From Siphonodentalium dalli (Eukaryota; Mollusca; Scaphopoda; Gadilida; Siphonodentaliidae), in the NCBI GenBank assembly GCA_032622095.1, contig CP136062.1:130159282-130223281 (forward strand): DNA of 64,000 bases, given 5' to 3'. The notes below the pieces were generated by a model. It was not told the origin of the DNA, did no database searches, and was given only the letters and a program-made list of their open reading frames with translations. Every line of letters starts with the position of its first letter. Position 1 is the stretch's first letter. The position numbers and the translations under genes were made by a program. This document shows, one piece after another, positions 24,400 through 37,129 of this stretch.

Positions 24400-27300
24400 T
24401 ACATGCTGCATGGCCTGGATAAGAACGCGTGCATATATCACTTCCTTGCTCTGCAATTGCCACAGCAATGGCCATACTGTTGGAACTTAAAACACCACCA
24501 ATGCTATGTTACAAATGTGATCAGTGGCAGTTTCATGTATACAACCTTCCAACTATATATGGTGGGTGTTGAGGCCGGTTGAAGGTGAGAACAATCCTAT
24601 TTAATATATAATAGCACTGTCTTACCATCAATTGTTTTTTGACATTGTATGAATGTGTGACTCCATGTGGAGGCAGCTTAGTCAATATCTCATACTCACT
24701 CAGAATAATATCGCGGGTTATCAACACAGCGCTGGTGCTATTCAAGGTCTTATGGGGAGTAACCAGCAAGGGTGTTTGTGCAAGAGATATTGCACGTGGC
24801 CAAATATGAACAACGATGGACTTCAAAATTATTTGTTTCATCCATTGTACATATATAGGATGCAATCATTGTTAGAAGAAATATTTTTTTAACATAATTT
24901 TAAATGCTAGAATGTCTTTTTCTTTGTTTCATGACAAGGGGTGGGCACTGCTGTGCCAGTCTCAAAGGGTGGGGTGAATTGGCGGTTTTCTTGACCACCC
25001 CTTTCGGGAGTCGTCGTGGTCCCTACTATCGGCTACGGCCATATATATATATATAAATGTACATACCTATATAGTATATACTGTATCGTGATAGACCGGT
25101 TTAGTCACTAATAAATCAACACTGGATATGAGTCACGTAAATATGTTTTCTTCATGTCAAGTTCATAACATATTTTGAATGTATACAAGGTTGTGATGCA
25201 GTATTCTGCGCGTTTTGGACCAGAGCGAATATAATTACTAATGTGGTGAATTCAGCTTAATTACATACTCAAAATTTAATTGTGCGTAGAATAATCTTAA
25301 GAGCCCACCGATTAATCAAGTAATCTCTCTTATTGCTATCCATCCTTATATAAACGAGAGAGCTATCAAAAGCTATTAGAATAGAACTGCTGCAGCGATT
25401 AAGAATGCCACTATACTTAGCGTCTAACACACCATAACTGACGAAAGGTGTTTTGGTTTCCACCCGAATTTTTTATAACTGAGTTCAGCTTTAAGTAACT
25501 TCAATGCGAACGTCCACATGGGTCCGGGAACACTTACTTATTTTATTATGAATCAATAGTATATATATGATCAAATGCAAAGGATATTTCATTGGACCTA
25601 CAGCGTGTATGTGCGAACGTTTGATATGTATGTGTATTATTGGTCGTCTTCGCACACGCTAAAGTTGAAAACTTGCATATAAACCTTTGTGGTATTTAAT
25701 TTCGCACAGTAATATTTTTGGTGTACCCATCGGTGCGCTAATTTAAAACTGAGCGAATAGTACGATTAGGACTTTCGAGTTTATTCAAAACTACGAGGGA
25801 CAATAAGTGGATTATGTTAATGAGTCACATACAATGTACATTAAATTTACGGAAATGTAAAAAATGTACGGAAAATTTGACATATAAACAACATTATCTT
25901 CACTTGCTGGGAAACAATCTCAACCAGGGTTCACGCTGTCATCAGCCAATGGCCATTTTTCGAAAATTGCCCCCAAAAACATTAATTTGGCCAAAATTTG
26001 TTTTACCCCAAAATCGGAAATCTCATTCAAAAGCCCAATTGATTTTGTAGCGGGAGCGACATAGAATCAAATTTATAGTATGAGCATCTGCTAAATAATT
26101 AGGTGATACAGCTTAATGGCTAACAAAAAGCACTCATAGCAGTGCACTTTCAAACAATTGCCCACCAAACTTCACCAAATACAATCAAACAGTAATGAGG
26201 ATTAACAATAATGAATCCTGTCATAAGGCTGAATGGCAGACGGTGGGTAGTGGTATATTGTCAAAGTAACAATTGTGGGATTAACTAAGTCTAGACACCA
26301 CGGTATTTGAATGTATGGTCATAATTATATAGAGTTTTAGATATTAAATAAAACAAAAATATTCATTAATTGTGAGATCAGAAAATGAGGATTTAATCTG
26401 GCCAAAGATGTTTAATTGGGCCAAAATAAATCAGAATTGGCATAAAAAATGGCCAAACTTTTTTTCGCCCCACCGTGAACACTGATCTCAACACGACCAT
26501 TCACACTTAAGCGACTAATACTGATCTGAACACGACCATTCACACGTAAAGCGATTAATCTTAGTAAAATCTTAGATGTTGCAATGCTTGTAAACTTACA
26601 AACATTCCAGGCTGAATGTTTACGAAAGCATGTCTCCATATCCACAACCCTGGAGTGGCACCGTGGTCATACAGTCTGAATTAGTTATGTGGCCACACAA
26701 CAATACAACTTTTATATTAAATACATTTTGTCTAAAGTCAGCAGCTGGTTGTATTTTTTCGGGTTCGTTTCAATGATGTCCATAATAATTTATGTATTTA
26801 AATAATTACATTGAGCATTTACTCCCATCCTCACAACAAAATGATGATGCATTTAAATATGTTCAACTCGGTGTAAATTTCCGCCATTACTGTCCTTGTA
26901 ATATACACACGTATCTACAGGAACGATTATAAGAACGGTAAATGTCATCAGATACAAGACTTTTACGAAAATATTTTTGTTAGTTTTGATTTCGCGCAGC
27001 ATTAGATCATGCCATGAATCTCTACTGTGGCTAACCCCCGAATAGAGATCATATTCCACTGGATATACAAAACCTGGAAACTTTTTGATGTTCTGCGTGA
27101 CTTCGTCTGACAGGGAACTTCATAACATAACATAACACAGGCAGCGAATATATTTCTTTGTTTATATTTGCTTATCGATAATCTACTGCAAAGTATGGGA
27201 TGATCCCAGCTCGAAATTGCATGCTTTTTAGTGGCTTTAGTGAGCCTATATTGAACTAATAACAATATTGAATTAATTACCCTGCAGAAATTCCATCATG

Positions 27301-28980
27301 ATTGTATAAGTGGCGCACAGCAAACCCCTTAACTAATGAAATCTCGATCTGAGAGCCTACAGGTATTAAACAAAGAAATATATTCACCCGCGTTATGTTT
27401 CGACTTTATAAGGTGCCCTGTCTTAACTTCAAAATTCTCAGAATTAGACAGAGTAGAGATTCATCTAGATCTAGCGCAGCATGCATGATGTACGAATTCA
27501 AAACTGAGCGAAAAATATTGTACTGTGCGGGTTAAATACGAGTAAGGCACATACACCTGTTGTGACGATAATGCCACAACGAAAAAAAACTCTAATTTCT
27601 GTTCAGGCTCACAGACCACCCATTTAAATCGGCTTTAATTTTAAGGCCTCAACGTAAAACGTGTATGGTATAGTGGATCCAACTTTACCCACCAAAACAT
27701 TCGACATATATTTGTTTTAAATTGGGTCACCCGTTTTATATCCCAAAACGCGAAGAGTGTAACACGAACATGAGCACAAACACGAACCCCAAAATGACAT
27801 GGGTCACCCATTTGAACCCCTCTGGATGGCGGCCATTTTAAAATAAGGAATGGAAGTCAATTTCGTCGTGGCGGCCATTTTGAGAAAAAGAGTGGCGGCC
27901 ATTTTGAATCAGTCGATCATTATGATTGGTTTGTTGGGAATATATTCAATCTTCACAGTTCACATTGACCATTCATGCCAAATTGCATGCTTTGCGTCAT
28001 AATACATTGAACGATTCGGCTATACTGTTGACACATATTTATATATAGGAAGGCAGTGTAACTCACCGAAATTGATCATAATCAACTTAATGCAGAACCG
28101 ACTCGATCGAGAGAGAACCGATCGAGATATCACAATTCGCGGTTTTCGTCGTTGTTATGACTCGCACAATGTGATTTGTATTACTGTTTCGTTATTTTGG
28201 AACATAGATTGTGAGGGGAATGGAAAATTAATCGAATTATCACCCAGATGGCTCAGAAATTGCTTTATAACTGTCAAAAACTCGCGAAAATGGATAATTT
28301 TGATCATAAGGAACCGTAACAAATCAGTCAAGAACCGCCACAAACCGGCGATAGAACAACTTCCGATGTAACAGTTCCTACACAGTAATATTATTTCGAC
28401 CTATATTATCTCTCATCTCAGATAACGTATATATGCGATGCATGTTCAAAAGAGATGAAATGTTCGAAGTGATATTAATTTCCAGCTATTTTAGAATTTT
28501 ATAGAAATATAATATCTGGGATCAGAGAATAAAGCATATATATTCAGATTTGGTATATGGATTGCTCACATGAAAATACTGGCCTTGTTGAATTAGAATT
28601 TCCCAATTATTTTGGTTTTCGGATGATAACTTCATATAGACTTCTTATTGTGGTGTTTAATAAAATAAAACTATATATATGTGTATTAACATCATACACA
28701 GTTGGAAGCCAAGTTTTATTTAATGATTGTTCCCAGAATACAATTTTTCATTTCTGGAAAAGCCACCGGTCAAATAAAGCCATCTTATTCGGGGAGGTGT
28801 GCAGGAATGCACGAGACTATACCCAGTTACCCACCACAACATAAATATACACTAACAATCTCCGCTCTTTATTGCGTCCGATATAATTATTTCCGGGATA
28901 GAAGGCTAACAAATTGTGGTTTTATGGTGTCAAATCCATCCAGGAATCTTTAAGATAAATAACGGTACTCTTTGTTAAAA
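24400..28980. other. Non-coding stretch with scattered minor repeats
   Basis: No gene seen. Minor items: (TA)n at about 25039-25054; a ~40-bp direct duplication at 26481-26558 (GAACACGACCATTCACAC twice); a weak inverted pair around 25925-26010 and 26390-26478 built on GGCCAAAAT words; three copies of TGGCGGCCATTTT at 27830-27907. Confidence 0.45.
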
Positions 28981-28982
28981 TC

Positions 28983-29112
28983 ATCAGTTTGCCCCACCAA
29001 CATCATAGTTAAATCAGCAGGATCCACCAACATCATATAGTTAAATCAGCAGGATCCACCAACATCATATATAGTTAAATAATCAGCAGCATCCACCAGC
29101 ATCATATATAGC
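28983..29112. repeat. ~35-bp minisatellite, four copies
   Basis: The unit is built from CCACCAACATCATATAGTTA followed by AATCAGCAGGAT, repeated head to tail. Small length changes come from extra TA pairs (CATAG, CATATAG, CATATATAG). Confidence 0.85.
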
Positions 29113-30162
29113 ATTATAGGGGTAGTGACTGACTCTTCGATAACAAATTGTTTAAAATTTATATCGATGGTCTCCCACACATGGACTCGGTCGGTAGGCT
29201 ACGTAGCTATATAATATTTATACTTTCAATAAATAACCCTGAAATAAACTTGTTCGCAAAAATACCTTCATATAAGTAACTTTAACTATCTTCACTATAG
29301 CAAAGTTCTGAAAATGTATATATATATATATATATATGTATATATTTCTCAACCACAGTGGCAGAGTCGGAAAGCTGCATAGCTCACAAGATCACATTTA
29401 TGCATTTAATCAATGTTGCTGGCTTGCGGAATGAAGTGATCTTGTTCGCATATATATATTTATTTATAATTAAAATAAAACATAAACTCGCAAAATGAAG
29501 GGATGTCGCTCACTTTTTCAAAAATGACTTGAGTGCTTCCAAACAATCATTATAACAGTGCGATCGCTGTTTTGTTAATCATAAAGCTAGTATCAGATCT
29601 AATGATGGACATTATCCCGCCATATGTTGCCGGGGTCGTTGCAGCTCACGGGCACGAATGTTCACACGTTTGATGTCTTGTTCGGACACTCATTAGACTA
29701 GCATTTTACTCATTACCATTCAAAGACGATCTTTTTTCGATCGCTATCTTACTGATCAGAGACGCACAGTCAAGCTTTCAAAAACACATTTCTACAAATG
29801 TTCTAACGATCAGACATGTCAATTGACGAAAAGCGTCTTATAATATCTGTGCGAGTGTTATTATGAACAACTAATATGTTTTCAATTATTATATTTGGAG
29901 ATGGGAATAGTAAAAACTGTATTTAATGGCCCGAAGAAGAAAGAAGGGAAAATATTAATAAATGTCAACTCGTCTGTAATTTCCTTTCATCTGTGTTTAT
30001 TCCGGACATCAAACTCAAACCTTTGTCGGGAAGAAACTAGATTCACGTTCATTTGTAAAAGGGCATTTTCGGATTTAAAAATGAGAAAATGCGAGTATTT
30101 CGGATCCCACCACTGACTAGACTCTTTGACTAAGAACCATATCGCTTGATGTTTCGTTAGAA
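29113..30162. other. Non-coding stretch
   Basis: AT-rich sequence with a (TA)n run at about 29318-29338. No other feature found. Confidence 0.45.
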
Positions 30163-30166
30163 TTAA

Positions 30167-30509
30167 CCCTTTACCCAACAAACCGGCCAAAACCGGCCAA
30201 ATAAAGCTTCAACAGCCTACAATATCTTCGGTCTGTCTCAATAGAACCATACAAATATGGATATCATTGGAACCGGCTCCTTGACCACATTGTGATAGTT
30301 ACAGTTATGCCCTGTGCCAATGTATTCACTTATATATGCGAGTCGACCATAGGTCGCCTCGCATATATAAGAGAATGCATTTACCATTTTTTCTTACATT
30401 CTTTAACAATTTTATAATTTTTAATGTGTTAAACCAATGCATTCTCTTATGGTCGACTCGCATATATAAGAGAATGCATTGGCACAGGGCCGTTCTGTTG
30501 GGTAAAGAA
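30167..30509 (+). mobile_element. TTAA-flanked MITE family B, copy 1 (piggyBac-like)
   Basis: TTAA at 30163-30166 and 30510-30513. The left end CCCTTTACCCAACA is mirrored on the right by TGTTGGGTAAAG plus two changed bases. The interior holds the dyad 30317-30380 (TATATGCGAG / CTCGCATATA around TCGACCATAGGTCG) and a second dyad near 30434-30482 that has lost part of one arm. It is 343 bp against 383 bp for the 58.2 kb copy. No transposase is encoded. Apparent ORFs here are by-products of the palindromes. Confidence 0.8.
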
Positions 30510-30699
30510 TTAACGTATGAATGTATTACTATCGCTCTGCGTCGACGTTCATATGTCTTATTAAAACGTCGTGAAATTTTATTTTGGGACTCACCCATGG
30601 TTTTGAACCCGAGCATACCTGGTATTACCTGCCTGATGATATATTGCAGTATTGTAGATAGCTATATATATACATCGTGCATGTCCAATAATGATGACA

Positions 30700-31260
30700 G
30701 GTAACCAGGGGGGGAGGTGAAAAAAAAAATTCCGGCACGTATGCCGGGGTGGGTGGGTGGTCAAAGCCACCAACAAGCAATTTTTTCCGCAACTAAAAAA
30801 ATAATTCTGCTTGTTTTTTTAGTGTTTTGTCAATTAGTTGGGCTTCAAAACCACTTTGAATGAGAGAAATAATGTAATTCTAACTGGTAAACTGACTGCA
30901 GGCAGTTATCGTGTTGTATTTTGAAATCCAAGATGGCCGCTGGCAGCCATGTTTTTTTGGCCGAATGACCTAAAAATGACTCATTCCTATTTACATGTCC
31001 ATGTTAACATCCATGATAAATAATATGCACAGAAATTCATATACAGCTGTTTACAGTGAATTTTCCCCCCTCAAATCTCTGTTTTAGTGTTAAAAGGGGG
31101 GGGGGGTGGGTGTCAAAAAATGGTCTGAAAAAACTGCCGAAAACGGAAAAAAATTTGGCGGTGGGGGTGGGTGGGTAAAAAAAATGATCGAAAGGGGAAA
31201 AATGCCATACGTGCCTGAAATCTTTTTCCGACCCCCCACCCCCCCCCCCCGCCTGAGGTA
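30700..31260. repeat. G/C-tract dispersed repeats at 30.7 and 31.1 kb
   Basis: A short G-rich piece lies at 30705-30765 (CAGGGGGGGAGGTG, GGTGGGTGGGTGG). The clearest copy is at 31066-31250: a G run, GTGGGTGTCAAAAAATGG, CTGAAAAAACTGCC, GGTGGGGGTGGGTGGGTAAA, then CATACGTGCCTGAAAT and a long C run. The 44.86-44.99 kb copy shares this order. Between them, near 30926, is an AAGATGGCCGCTGGC word also found in the Helitron-like arrays. Confidence 0.6.
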
Positions 31261-31972
31261 ACACAAAAAAATTGGAAATGTCATGTCTGACATCACCTTT
31301 TTTAAAATTTCATACAAAAAATGGGTTGCAATTTGTTGTTTTAGACCGAATATGCGAATATGTTCATACTTTCGGTCAAATCATTTGACTGAATTGGCGA
31401 TTAGTCGGAACATTTGGTAGTTTCGAAATTTCGGACAGTTAGAAAGATAGAGGTACCAGTTAGTAAATTCCAAACAGTGTAAATCGGGGTGCAAACAGTA
31501 AATGTAACTTCACGGCCCCGGGAATTTAAGTCTGGCCCACGGGTGGCTGAAGTTGAAATACTTGGTAACAAACTTAAGAAAAGCCCTATGGGTTTGTTTT
31601 TAATACCCTTTCCAATTTACCTATAGCTATACTATATTGTTATCACTGTGGTTAAATGTTCATATATGTTACATGTATTATTAGGATTGAAATAATATAT
31701 GATTACGTCAAACCACAGGTGTGCGCGAACAGTAACTGTACACATATTTGGCACGATGCCAGCATTGTTGATTCCAATTGACCCGGCCAATCAAAATTAT
31801 GGAAATGTCTGTCCTCAACTGGATGCAATATTGGCAATTATTTTTTCCGAAGATATCATTGTTGATAGCATGCAAGAAATTTATAATTTTTATGGAAAAG
31901 TATTTGTGAAAACTATACTTTTTTGACAATACTGGGATTAAATTATGAGAAATAACTCTTATTTCTTGCTAT

Positions 31973-32334
31973 ATGAGCAATGTCTGGACCAAACAGAGTG
32001 TGATAAGCCCTAACCGCTTTACTTCGTCAATTGACCGCAAATTATGCGATGTATTTATACAGGAGTGGTGTGAATCTATCAAAGAAATTAAGCAAGTTCG
32101 CATTTTTTGAATTATTAAGACACATTTCGAAAGAAAACACTACTTATCTCTGGACAACAGATTTGTACAGAGCCTGCTGATGTTTCAAACAAGAAAGCAC
32201 AAACTATCCGTTGAACAGGGCTCATTTTACAATGTTGACTACTCGGAACGGCAATGCACCCTCTGTAATTTAGAACTGGGCGATGAATACCACATTATAG
32301 TTAAGTGCCCAAAAAATATATGATGACCAGAATA
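31973..32334 (+). pseudogene. LINE reverse-transcriptase C-terminal relic
   Basis: One + frame reads through with a single internal TGA near 32100. It contains RFVQSLLMFQTRKHKLSVEQ, then a Cys/His knuckle QCTLCNLELGDEYHIIVKCP. The pattern FRTRxHKLPxExG...CxLCxxxxxGDExHxxxxCP is the usual C-terminal end of ORF2 in CR1/jockey-type non-LTR elements of marine invertebrates. The catalytic reverse-transcriptase core (YxDD) is not upstream, so this is a 5'-truncated copy. Reading stops at TGA just after the knuckle. Confidence 0.8.
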
Positions 32335-33350
32335 GAATTGAATATGGCAGAAGAGTTTATTTGAGACTTCAACACAATACGTCACTTTATGCTAAAGGGC
32401 ACTGCATGGTAAAAGATTACTCGTTGGCTCATTACTGACGAAGCACGCTTACTTTTATCGATGCGGTCTAGGCTTGTAATGGTTAAATCAGTGATCGTTA
32501 ATGGGAAGATGACGATGGACAATTAAGCTGGATGTGCCCTCGGGCTACGTGATCAAAAGGCAAAAATTAAAATATTAAGCGAAAAAATTAAAAATTTAAT
32601 TATAGATTGAATGTCGTATTAAGACATATGGTTGATGAGGTTTCTAAAAGCATTTTAAGAATCCGCACAAAACATTGAATGACGACTATAGTGTTGCTCA
32701 TTTTCTCACGACATCTGAGAAAGCTGCCTTTATCTGACCATTTTACAAGTAATAACGAAGTTGTTTGTGTCCATATAAATACATTAGGTATTTCAACTAT
32801 AGACAAGGGTTCTCACGCAAGAACAAGACTACGTGTTTATGTTTTCATTGTGACTCAGTGTCTCTCATTACGCAACCATAAGGTGTGGGAAAACTCGCTC
32901 ATGCACACCAGTTTCTAGCGTATACGTTCACACACTGACAAATTTGGCCTGGCAATATTACAGGCAATTCGCCGTAGAAGGCTGTAGCGTGACAACATAT
33001 GGACGACAAATTATTCCTAAAATCCACACGCATGTACCTCAGTGTTTATTACATACGCAGTGAGGTTTGTGTGATTTTACAACTGACATTTGCCCGAAAT
33101 TAGCCTTCAAATATCTCGTCGCCTGATAATCACAATGTGCTAACCACCACATTCGGAAAAAAATGAGTTATTGATATATTTGGAATCGGGAGAGCGAGGG
33201 CTACAACTTGGGCGTAATTTCATCATGATCCCACCTACATGTCTATCAAACGAGATATAGCCCAAAGAATCAATCGTGCAATAACTCGTGGCACTTCACC
33301 GCTCCAATAGCAATAAAACAATCGAATATACATACTCTGTCCTTCCAAAA
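32335..33350. other. Non-coding stretch, possible LINE 3' tail
   Basis: The first ~150 bases follow the reverse-transcriptase relic and may be its frayed C-terminus or 3' UTR. The remainder shows no gene and no matched repeat. Confidence 0.4.
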
Positions 33351-33357
33351 TTTAGCA

Positions 33358-33728
33358 CAGCCTGTTCTCTCGAAAAGCCGCACGTTATCTGCTTAGAATA
33401 TAACTTGTTTAGGTAGATAATCTGCTTAGAATTGCCTCAATTTGAGTTGATAATGTGCTGAAAATGAGAGCACTTTAGTCACATTATCGATTCATAATGA
33501 GGCAATACTAAGCAGATCACGTGCGGACAATGACACAAGTTAACCAACTCACGACTTTTCATATGTACGCTCTTTAACATGTGTTTTCACTATTGCCCGT
33601 ACCATAAAACGAAATAACGGGTATGAATCCATTATCTGCTATCTCAGAATCAAATACGGTAATCACATTATGTATCTATTTCACATTATATAGGTCGATT
33701 ATGTAGGTACTTGCGCGTGGATATGTTG
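33358..33728 (+). mobile_element. ~370-bp MITE family C, copy 1
   Basis: Begins CAGCCTGTTCTCTCG and ends GGATATGTTG, flanked by the 7-bp direct repeat TTTAGCA (33351-33357, 33729-33735). Inside, GATAATCTGCTTAGAATTGC and its inverted partner GCAATACTAAGCAGATCA enclose a ~100-bp stem region. It continues with CGCTCTTTAACATGTGTTTT and CACATTATGTA-CTATTTCACATTATA words. No coding capacity. A 7-8 bp duplication points to hAT-like mobilisation (inference). Confidence 0.72.
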
Positions 33729-33735
33729 TTTAGCA

Positions 33736-34975
33736 ATCTAAAGTCTGCAATCGATAGCCAGCTACATGAAGAATTTCATGAAAGTTTGCCAGGCAATGGT
33801 GCCAGCTGTGTGAACATTTACACTGAGCTAACCAATACTACTCGCTGTGCAATTTGCGCTCCCGGAAAAGATCACTAGCCTGTTCAACTGGTCCAGCTAT
33901 AATGTTGTGGTGTTGGAGGAACTTGCTGATTTCAGCTGTATGATGTCAGTAGAGGAAACCGCTGTTGTGACAAAAACAAGTGCACCACTGGAGCGTGGCT
34001 TTATATACCCGCTGTTTGCTCACAATAATTGACACATATACAAACACTAATATCTTAAGTGTTTGGGCAGAACCGAAAACAAATACCAAAGTTATCATAT
34101 GTTATGCTGTCCCCGACAACTTATTGATTATCTTATATGATATTATTATGATTATATACTAATTACTATATGTACACATCGAGTTATAAATAATAAATAT
34201 TCATAGTCATAGTTATCCGGACACGAAACAAAATTGCGTATTCTAACCGGACATGTCAGACAAAATGTGTCGCACTGACACCATATTCGGTATTGGCCAG
34301 GGGTTGCTCATGATTAAGCGAATATTAAGGTTATCATATATACGAATACGAACGATTTGGTGTATTCTCAGTCAAAGCAAGGCTATATATAAACTCAGAA
34401 AAACCTAAAGCCGACCCCATATTCGCACATTAGCTTTGTAATCTTGTGATTAAGCCACATACGAGTTTTGAGTTGATCCGGAAACCAAAACTGTGGGCGG
34501 ACAGACGAGCAGAAAATCAGATATACGCAATGCTACCGTCAGTTTTTCGAATTCAAGATATTCATTTATCGATACAAAACTTTCAGTATCATAGATATTT
34601 AAACAGCAATATATGTCGGTTGTTCCAAGACGCCAACAACGGCAATAAAGTTCTTCGCCGTCTATAACACTAATTCGAACATCGTATTCAAATATGCAGA
34701 GACATCTGCCATAATTGTCTTGATTTTTTACTTGAGTTAAAAAGAAAAAGGCGCGCTTGCCAAAATGGAGCATGATATTTGTTTAATGCCACCAGGTTGT
34801 GTTGCCGACATCAAAAATGGTATTGAACATCGTGGTCAAACAGCATGGTAACACTTTATGTCAGCATATACCAGCTAACCGGGCTTAATATGTTCTAAAC
34901 ATAAAACTATATATATGTGGGCGGGCTCGGACATGTTTGGGGACGCGTATATGGTAGGGTGGATGGGATATGCTG
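33736..34975. other. Non-coding stretch
   Basis: Only compositional ORFs were seen, including a 61-codon ORF at 33847-34032 with no recognisable motif. No repeat match found. Confidence 0.4.
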
Positions 34976-35210
34976 AAAGAGGATCGGAGCATCGGTAACA
35001 GGGTCCGATTGGCCCTTTCTATACTGAATGTATTCTCCTATTCAGTTATAAACGTATATTGGGTTGGTCTATTATTATTAGAGAACCTTTATAGTCGTTT
35101 GTTGAACTTATTATCTGAAACATTCCTAAGGGTCTTATTCATCAATGATTATTTAGTAAAGAAAGGATTAAGGAAAACCCCGCAGTTTAAACCACCATTT
35201 GACAGCTAAG
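34976..35210 (+). repeat. Dispersed repeat, related to 23.16-23.40 kb
   Basis: Second member of the pair described at 23157-23401. The conserved end block is GTTTGTTGAACTTATTATCTGAA and a following AGGGTCTTATTCATCAATGA-type segment. Confidence 0.45.
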
Positions 35211-36900
35211 ACGAGAGTTTAAACCCGAGAAATATGGCCAGATTCGTTATCTCCGGTTTAAACCTACATTGGCGGTCCAGTCAAACCGGATCTAAGGGGC
35301 GTTTTTGTCGTTCAATTAGCAGCGAATTGACAAACTGGTTTCGGTGATATTAGCATGCAGTCAAACTACCCACTTACCAATCGGACCAAAAGACAGGCCG
35401 ATATAATGGTTATTGACATGTCATAAATTATCGCGAACGCGTGCACGCTCATTGGATTTATTCATTGAGAAACAAGAGTCGCTTATGGACCATTAATCCG
35501 ATCTCATTCTGGGTTTAAATCACTCTGACAAAGGGCATGTCTCGTAACATGAGTTTCCCGCGCAACAATAATCACTTTCTTTGTGATAGATTTTCTGCAA
35601 GATGCTTTTCCCGAAAGACAAAAGAGTATAGAACCTAAAAATGTTTGTTTTAAACTTAATTAATTTTTTTTGCTAAATTAAAATGTTCAACTGATACAAA
35701 TGTGCGCAAATGTGTCGCTGGCTCCAAGCGCACAAAGCGGCCGCATGCCCCCTCTGCTGAATAAAGGTTCCATAATATAGTCAATCCTGGACCAAGAGGT
35801 CAGTCAAGTAAAGACAAATTTCTTATGAGTACACACCAGAAGCGGCATCAGGACTGTTGGCAGTGGACAACCAGAGGGACAGGCTTGAATAAAGAAATAT
35901 ATTACATGCGTTGCTTTTTTCCCGTTAGGCAGAATATCAAAAACTTCCCAGGTTTTTAACTGGTAGACTATTATGGGAATGTATGGGCGAAGCTAGAGTA
36001 CAGCTTTGTGGTATGATCTAAACCAAAATAAGTTATCAAATTTGACCCATAAAGCAATATAATTATAGGATTGCAAACTATGTGTATAGCATATGCGGTC
36101 ATGTAGTATATAGCATCGTTTGGTGTCAAAATTAAAACGTTCAACCCTTCAAATGAATTCGTAGAAAACACCAGTATTTGTGATTGCCACAAGCCAAAAA
36201 AGCCGCAATATAGTTGTAAAAATAATGTCTTCTGTTTCGCGGATTCGCCAGAACATGTACATATCTGAGCAAGGCTCGCGTGCGAATGAACTAACTGTGA
36301 CATGATAACACCAGTCGGCAGTAGCCACTTAGACACTCCCTCATTCGAGATTATTTACAGCTCCACCCTTCGATCTGATTGTTTGACAATTCTAAATCAC
36401 GATCGAGAAAATATGGATTCGTCATCTCAGGTTTATCCTCGATAAAGCTGGTTTAGCTGGACCGTCGAATTAAATGGTTTAGTTTCCGGTTTAAGCTTAT
36501 AAAACGCAAACAGAATATCGAAATTGACAAAAACTCATCCCCACACACAGTTCTTCTCGCTTATAAATTTACAATCAAAATATGATTTTATTATTGATTT
36601 ATTATTGATTTTCGCAATCAATTAAACGCATCGGCCCGCATTAGGAAAGTACGATTAATTATCTCGACGATACATAAACAATACTGCTAAACCACTGGTC
36701 TAACTGTACCACGTTTAAACTATATAGATGGCGAATGCATCACTTAGACCTGCGGTCTCGGGTTTAAACCATGGATTTAGCTGTCAAATGGTTGTTTAAA
36801 CCAATTGTTTACGTAGACCAGGTTTAAACTTGAGATGACGAATCCGGCCTATAAGGTCTAAGTGACGAGTTTGTCTTCTGTTTCGCGGATTCGTCAGACC
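35180..36900. repeat. GTTTAAAC-rich inverted/rotated repeat cluster
   Basis: Seven perfect GTTTAAAC 8-mers occur (35185, 35217, 35256, 36713, 36762, 36794, 36822). CCATTTGACAGCTAA (35195-35209) returns inverted at 36777-36791. GGCCAGATTCGTTATCTC (about 35237) returns inverted near 36833-36850 and in direct orientation as GGATTCGTCATCTCAGGTTT near 36416. A 25-bp direct repeat, built on GTCTTCTGTTTCGCGGATTC, lies at about 36226-36250 and 36872-36896. No coding is visible. Block order differs between the two ends, so it is not a simple terminal-inverted-repeat element. Confidence 0.6.
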
Positions 36901-37129
36901 TGGTTCAGATGTAATGTTTCTATATTATCGAATATACAATCAGATAAGCCCAATGCAAACCATATCGTTTTGTCGACAATAAAACTATGATACTTAAGGT
37001 AACGAGCATAGGAACTTCTATAAGCGAGAAACTGCTGGGAATAAGTTTTTGTTCTTTTATATATTTTTGTTTGCGTTTTTAAAGCCATGGCATACATAGC
37101 CATATCTGGCATATCACGACTTCATTTTT

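Noticed and set aside
30336-30704. 122-codon plus ORF
   Set aside because: It is the translation of MITE family B palindromes plus flank, with no protein-like motif.
31037-31317. Overlapping 75-codon minus ORFs rich in Gly and Pro
   Set aside because: They are direct translations of G/C-tract repeats.
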